DNA from: Mytilus edulis | Lineage: Eukaryota; Mollusca; Bivalvia; Mytilida; Mytilidae | Length of the DNA: 64,000 nucleotides | Direction of reading: 5' to 3' | Assembly (NCBI RefSeq): GCF_963676685.1 | Contig: NC_092346.1 | Span: 95,655,917-95,719,916, forward strand | Shown here: one piece after another, positions 58,285 through 64,000 of the stretch | How the letters are laid out: each line of letters opens with the position of its first letter | Numbering within the stretch: position 1 is the first letter of the stretch | Made by a program: the position numbers and the translations under genes | The notes under the pieces: model-generated | Told to the model about the DNA's origin: nothing | The model's input: the letters and a program-made list of their open reading frames with translations, nothing else | Databases searched by the model: none

Positions 58285-58720
58285 AAAAGAAGATGTGGTA
58301 TGATTGCCAATGAGACTGTTTTTGAGACAACTGTCCACAAGAGACCAAAATGACACGGACATTAACAACTATAGGCCATCGTACGGCCTTCAACAATGAT
58401 CAAAGCCCATACCGCATAGTCAGCTATAAAAGGCCCCGATATGACAATGTAAAACAATTCAAACGAGAAAACTAACAGCCTTATTTATATAAAAGAATGA
58501 ACGAAAAACAAATATGTGACACATAAACAAACGACAACCGCTGAATTACAGGCTCCTGACTTGGGACAGGCACATACATAAATAATGTGGCGGGGTTAAA
58601 CATGTTAGCGGGATCCCAAACCTCACCCTAACCTGGGACAGTGGTATAACAGTAAGAACGAACTATAAAAATCAGTTGAAAAAAGGCTTAACTCATCAGA
58701 TGGACAAAAATTCAAGTGGA
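58285..58720 (-). repeat. Mussel dispersed repeat, near-complete reverse copy
   Basis: It reads GAAGATGTGGTATGATTGCC, CAACTGTCCACAAGAGACC, CATCGTACGGCCTTCAACAA, GACTTGGGACAGGCACATAC and ACCTGGGACAGTGGTATAAC. It gives the unbroken form of the repeat found split at 53216-53795. It has no ORF of its own, and I cannot assign it to a transposon class. Confidence 0.8.
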
Positions 58721-58829
58721 CGTGGCCGGGTACTTGTACATCCCGACAACAAAAAGATAATATCGGAATTAACGTAAAAACCAGTATCTCAACAGTAAGA
58801 TAGCATCTTTTAGTAAAAAAAAACATGGA

Positions 58830-59065
58830 TATCAGCATTTAGAGAGTAGCTTCTGGTCAAAACAAGGATATCAGCAGGTTGGTAGCATCTTTTGATCAGA
58901 GTAGGTATATATCATCACCTGGTCAGAACAAGGATATCAGCACCTAGCTTTTTTTGGACAGAACAATGATATTTGAAGGTAGATAGCATCTGCTGGTCAA
59001 AAAAGAAATATCTGATTCAGATTGAATTCCGGTCATAACCATGATTTCAGTAGATCTTCTGTTCC
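58830..59065 (+). repeat. Degenerate minisatellite (AACAAGGATATCAGCA)
   Basis: Imperfect copies of GTAGCATCTTTTGATCAGA and AACAAGGATATCAGCA recur about every 40-50 bp, decaying toward 59065. Confidence 0.7.
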
Positions 59066-59635
59066 GAACAATGATATTGATGGGCAGAGATTGGCGCGAT
59101 TATATTCAAGGGAATTGATTAAATTATGAATACTTTGACAATTGTACGTTAAAAATGAGGCAATAATTCCATCAAAGTAACCAACTAAATTAACGATAAC
59201 ATTGGTAATTAATCACGATAACATGTGATTACAATGAAGCCCAAACATTCTGATTGTATGATGTTAATAAATAAAGGTTGTAGTTGTAGCACGATTTGAG
59301 TTTAGATTTTATTTGATAAAATGTTCTACAAACAAACTACTAAAACACCCGCACAAAATAGCATGTATAACTAGTGAAAAGACTAAAAAAAAAAAAGCAA
59401 AACAACAGAAGAAAGAAAAGAAAGAAAAGAATTACTTTTTAAGCATTGTACACATAAAACAATGTACTATAGATTGTTTCTTTTATGCAATTATACACAG
59501 GAACGTTCTTAATATATTTTAACCGTGTTTGCTGTAACCGAAGCCTAAACTGTTGATTTCGAATAGCTTTGAAAGGGTTGCCAATGTGCATGTCAAACAA
59601 TCATAGAGGGATACGCCTCCAAATTATAACAGCTA

Positions 59636-59850
59636 TTTTACAGATCCTAAAACACAAAACGTGCGTCACATGCATCAGGTGAAGACAACGGGTTTGCAGA
59701 TACTATACCAGTTTCTTCAGATACATGTTCACAGATCCTAAAACTCAATACACGCGTCAGGCGAATACAATGGGTTCACAGTAACAGTTCTTCAGACACA
59801 AAGTACACGTCAGACGAAGACAATGTATCCAAACACATTTACAACAAGAT
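59636..59850 (+). repeat. Degenerate minisatellite, counterpart of 44640-44965
   Basis: ACAGATCCTAAAACACAAAA, GTGCGTCA, CAGGTGAAGACAACGGGTTT and AGTTTCTTCAGATAC repeat imperfectly, as in duplication copy 1 but with fewer units. Confidence 0.7.
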
Positions 59851-61910
59851 AAGATTATAGAATCTTTTTATCAAACAAAATAGCAATGTTTATAATTTGG
59901 AGGGTTGCAGTCGGTGGTTATCATATGTAGTGTTATGTATAACTATTGTTTCTCTCTTCATCATTTTTTGCTATCTCTTAAAACAATTTCTGTCTCTCCT
60001 CGACGTCTCTGCATCTGTCGCTTCTTTTTTAAGTGTTTTTTTTTTTATGACTTATTGATTATAAAACGACAAAACAAATTAAATACCTGTCAAGAATTAT
60101 GCACGTCATGATAGAACCAACATTACAATGTTCTATATGATTTATATTTTATAGAGCCATATCCTGTTTAAAAATAGTTGATCAGCACTGATTTTCGAAA
60201 TCTGAAAGACATTCCTGATATAAACCTTTGACCTCATTTTTATAATGATAGGTTTAACGGCCGGGTGTCACATGTGGACCAGGATCTGACATCATTGAAC
60301 CAAAAAAGTCTTATCATTTTCATATTAAGCAACTCCGAGGCTGTTGGAGTGTTTGCAGTTGTGTTGCAATATCTTTAGAGTTCACAGTAGTATCGCTTTA
60401 TTTTTAGACCCCCTTATCCAATTTTTGAAGTTCAGTCTCTTTAACTTCTCATACAAGAGTTGGTTGTCTCTGATTCTCGTCAAGAGAAACAAAATTGAAT
60501 TATTTCATTACACATACACTGCACACACCAGACAGCAGATAACCAGATAGCAAAAACAGAGTCAATATTTATATAATTACTATTATGGTTATTATAGTTT
60601 AATGTTTTAATTACAAAAAAAAGTTATTAATTTGAGATCGCACCGACTTACTCTGACTCGCAGTCAGACGCCGGGTTGGAGTCATACACCTTAAATCTCT
60701 TGTAGTATAAGTATTACTATTAGTGAAAACATTGTACAGCCAGGTTGTCTGTTTTCATGTTTGTATGTTTTATGCAGAATTTGGAGTTGATAGCAAAATC
60801 CTGACAGTCCCTGTTTATATTAAATTATTTCATAGTTTTGTAGACTCAGGATGATTCGGAGATTTTACATTTTTAAAGACATCTGTGCTTTCTAGACATT
60901 TAGATTTATTTATTGAGTTTTTGAACGTATTAAATACTTTCACTTGTATTTCTGTGTTAAGTCGATTTTGTGACAAGATATTTCTATTTAAGAATATAAA
61001 CAATATGTTTACACGTATGGCGTGCTGAAACAGGCGATGGAAAGTCCCGGTAATCTATTTTTAACGTATTGGACTTTTAGAAAGAACAAAAACCTACATA
61101 ACAACAGAAACACGAAAAATTACGAATTCATATAAACACGGATATCTGTCCCTATCCAAAATAACTTTAATTCAATTTGTAGTCGAAATTCATGTCATTT
61201 ATCCGGGTCAATTATTTGTCGAACTTACATATGATTAATTATCATTTTGGTCCCGGGCGTCCAAAATGTGCATCAAATATTTACTTGTTATAAATGCGTA
61301 CCATCAGTCAATCAACATTAACAAACAAACAAAAATCGTTTTTTCCCTCTGCTTCATTTACCATGCACTCTTCTGTTTTAGATATAGATGTAAAACATAC
61401 ACGTGTTGTTCGTATTTTTTTATTGTAATATTTTATACTTGTTGAAAATTTACATAATTTAAGACGTCATTTTGCATTCTCTTATCAGAAACAATTATGT
61501 TTACATTTATATTCGTATTAATTTACTTGTTCTTTTTTCAAAGTTTATATTTTGTTAATTTAGAAGTATAGCTACTGTTTTCAATCATATATAGTGTATA
61601 AGATGCCTACTTGTGCCCTTATTTGGTGTCTAAAATTCAAATTCTTATTCAACTTTAGTGGTTTTTTTAATTTTTAGGAGAAACAGCAAAAGACTGTTTA
61701 TGAAACAATATACAAAAAGCAGGGACTGAAACAAATCTTGTCTCAAGGATTTTCTGTAACAAATGACTCATATTGTCTTTAAACTGGTTCGTCAACTTGC
61801 CAAGATCAACTGACGGTCAGTTTGTATTTAGAAATGGAAAACTTTCCATCTTAAAATAGATAACATGTAACATTCTGTATACACACTATTTTCAGAAATT
61901 ATGTTTGTCG

Positions 61911-61922
61911 TATATATATAAG
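61911..61922 (+). promoter_or_regulatory. TATA box of hydrolase gene 2
   Basis: TATATATATAAG lies 62 bp before the ATG at 61973, the same spacing as in gene 1. The downstream GATGTTATTCATTGTAACTT and TCACTG are conserved. Confidence 0.7.
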
Positions 61923-61972
61923 ATGTTATTCATTGTAACTTCACTGTATTGTAGGACAGAACAAGAATCATT

Positions 61973-62825
61973 ATGTCTAGGTAAGTACTTTAATGTTTAA
62001 ACTAGTATACAAGATCTGAATAAAAAGAAGACACATTGAAGGGCTCATAGTGAAACACGTGATTAGTGAAAAGAAATATTGGTATTTGACATTCAGAACC
62101 AAACATCTAATACTTAAAATATAATTCTTTATGTTATTCTTTATGTTAGAAAGTTTAAAACTTAAATCTTGAAAAACAAAAACCGGTTTTTTTTACATAG
62201 CTAGGAGGTATATGTTTCTAAAGTATTGAGAGAAGGTAGTTATAAAGAGATTATGCATTTCATTATTTTTTTTCAGAATGTACTTAAGTTAATGTACGTG
62301 TTCAGGTGTAGTTTTTAATAAAGATGTGGTATACGCGAAATAGACAGCAACTAAGTTAAAGTAAAAGTGAAAACCTTTTAAAAATATATGTGTACATGCT
62401 GTTCCTTTAGTCACATCTTAAATCAAGTATTGTAATTTTTCTTTTGTAGCGGCGACGAAGAAACTGTTGGACGAGTGGTATTCGGAGAATCTAGAGGCGA
62501 ACCATTTGAAGGACAACGTGCCGTAGCATATACCATGGTCAACAGGGCAAACCACTCTGGTTTTCCGAACTCCGTTAGGGATGTAGCAAATCAGAGGACT
62601 ACATCAGGAAGACATCAGTACGAAACCTTGGATCTACCTGCACATAACAGCGCCTGGGAAGATCATAAAAGGAGAAATACAGAAGAGTACAGAAACGCCA
62701 TGTCAGCCTCCAGAGATGCTCTCAGTAGAAGAAGCGCTGATCCAACTAACGGTGCTACGAGCTTCAACCAAAGTCCTGGGCCTAACAAATCACAAATAGG
62801 ACATCACTATTTCTATCGTAACTAG
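61973..62825 (+). CDS. SleB/Hydrolase_2-type cell-wall hydrolase, copy 2 (127 aa, two exons)
   Basis: The exons are 61973-61980 (ATG TCT AG, donor GTAAGT) and 62450-62825 (acceptor TTTTGTAG), with a 469-bp intron at the same position and phase as in copy 1. The product begins MSSGDEETVGRVVFGESRGE and keeps the catalytic-type Glu, EGQRAVAYTMVNRA and the C-terminal GATSFNQSPGPNK...IGHHYFYR. By hand alignment it differs from copy 1 at about 20 of 126 positions plus one inserted Gly. Changes fall mostly in the middle and toward the end, while the signature blocks are untouched, which suggests both copies are under constraint. One Cys of copy 1 (GCHQYE) is Arg here. AATAAA occurs at about 62984 as a possible polyadenylation signal. 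No signal peptide is seen. Confidence 0.88.
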
Positions 62826-63084
62826 ATAAAAGTCTTATTAACGATATTCGTATATTCTTACATGGTAAAATAACATTGAGTTTATAATAATACTATAAGG
62901 TGTTGGATATATATAATTTAATTGATGAACAATGTTTTTTGTGTCATTGTACGACTTCTTTCGTTCTTTGAACATCAACTTGAAATAAAATATCTTCAAT
63001 CATATATCTATTTTGAAGTTTTTGAAGCCTGTTAGATTCGAGATTATCATGAACTGTGTTTTGTATCTATGATTAGTTTATTCA

Positions 63085-63290
63085 ACAGCTATATGAATAA
63101 GGCCGTTAGTTTCCTCGTTTGAATTGTTTTACATTGTCATATCGGGGTCTTTTATAGCTGACTATGCGGTATGGGCTTTGCTCATTGTTGAAGGCCGTAC
63201 GGTGACCTATAGTTGTAAATGTCTGTGTCATTTTGGTCTCTTGTAGACAGTTGTCTCATTGGCAATCATACCACATCTTCTTATATTATA
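63085..63290 (+). repeat. Mussel dispersed repeat, partial, downstream of hydrolase gene 2
   Basis: AAGGCCGTTAGTTTCCTCG, CATATCGGGGTCTTTTATAG, GGCCGTACGGTGACCTATAG and GGCAATCATACCACATCTTC match the right half of the family at 53216-53795. The matching place in copy 1 (about 49340-49385) keeps only a short degenerate piece (GATGTCTCATTGGAACTT, then ACCACATCTT). Confidence 0.75.
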
Positions 63291-64000
63291 TGATATTGCA
63301 TCTGAATATACCATTGAAACTACTATTTGATCGAAGGATGACTCTATGTCAAACGACTCGATCTGATTTTTTCTAAACATCACACAAACGAAACTAATTG
63401 TAATAATAATGAAACTAGTCTGCTTACTTGCTACCAATTTATTATTCGATTCTACTCAAACGAAAGTAGCTTGTTAAAACTGCCTATTTTTATTTCAATG
63501 CAACACCAAAACGAACTAGTAATAACGATTTGTTTATTTCTATATTGAAAGGAGTCAATAATGGTGTAATCTTAGCAATTGTCAACAAAAACGACAGAGC
63601 TTTTAATAAAAATAATATGTTTTTTCTGCATAATATATTATTTCGCGACTAATGATTGTAATAAAATTGAGATTATAATTTGAAAACAAAATAAAAACTA
63701 AATTTAAGTAAGTAGTCATATAGATGATCTGACTGCTTCTCACCAATAAAACAAATGAAACAAAAGAAGTTAATAATATAGACGCTCTTTGTTTTTCCGG
63801 AACAATAACATCTCAAACGAAAGGAGTCTCTATAACCAATATTCCTATTTCAAAGTTGCTCGTCATAACGACAATCTGTCTATTTCTTAGTACTAAAGCT
63901 TTTAGTTTAACCATCAATAATGGAATAAAAAGTAGTCAGCAAAAAGTATAATAACAAAAATACCGAACTACAAGGGAAATTCAAAACGAAAGTCCTTAAT
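63291..64000. other. Non-coding stretch at the window end
   Basis: The first part still aligns with 49385-49560 of duplication copy 1. The rest contains loosely repeated ACGAAA / AAACGAAAGTAG-type words but no gene. Confidence 0.4.

Larger units (their letters stand above)
59370..63930 (+). repeat. Segmental duplication, copy 2 (carries hydrolase gene 2)
   Basis: Collinear with 44220-49560 and in the same orientation, about 14-15 kb downstream. It shares the minisatellite (59636-59850), the CAATATGTTTACACGTATGG block near 61003, the promoter, both exons and the 3' flank. It is shorter because the insertions of copy 1 are absent. Confidence 0.85.

Overview
This is animal nuclear DNA, most likely from a bivalve mollusc and probably a mussel of the Mytilus type. 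The reasons are its AT-rich, gene-poor make-up, spliced genes with GT..AG introns, and several interspersed repeat families I recognise from mussel genomes: the element that opens TAGCTCACCTGG, the family ending in ATACCACATCTT, and the family with CGCCAGACGCGCGTTTCG. Species assignment is inference. No bacterial-style operons are present. A 100-base run of N (24378-24477) marks an assembly gap.

Region 1 (1-11 kb) holds bivalve dispersed repeats, a hairpin and a 56-bp satellite (7.57-9.86 kb). Region 2 (11.0-13.4 kb, minus strand) is one intact 788-codon ORF. It has an AT-hook, cysteine clusters and a D...D...E layout typical of transposase-derived RNase H-like proteins. Region 3 (15.2-21.8 kb) is a nearly identical 3.3-kb direct tandem duplication. 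Its breakpoint lies inside a Harbinger-like MITE, whose complete copy ends at 21927. Region 4 (22.5-23.5 kb) is a dead Mutator-like element with TTGCGCCA-rich inverted ends and a broken exon of a FLYWCH/MULE-type protein.

Region 5 (24.5-31.5 kb) is a 76-bp satellite followed by an 86-bp array. Region 6 (31.8-35.8 kb) contains the 3' part of a methionine-R-sulfoxide reductase B gene: one shared exon followed by two alternative last exons in the same splice phase. The first isoform ends in KSEL, an ER-retention-like tail; the second does not. A Penelope-like fragment sits in the intron between them. Region 7 (36-44 kb) is mostly non-coding, with a long composite bivalve repeat at 39.8-41.6 kb.

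Region 8 (44-64 kb) is a diverged segmental duplication (about 44.2-49.6 and 59.4-63.9 kb) around a 38-bp satellite (51.4-57.3 kb). Each copy carries a small two-exon gene for a SleB/Hydrolase_2-type cell-wall hydrolase, a family known mainly from bacteria. Each gene has its own TATA box and an 8-nt coding first exon. A TTAA-flanked MITE is present in copy 1, and copy 2 preserves the empty site. The most interesting items are the duplicated bacterial-type hydrolase genes, the MSRB exon switch and the intact transposase-like gene.
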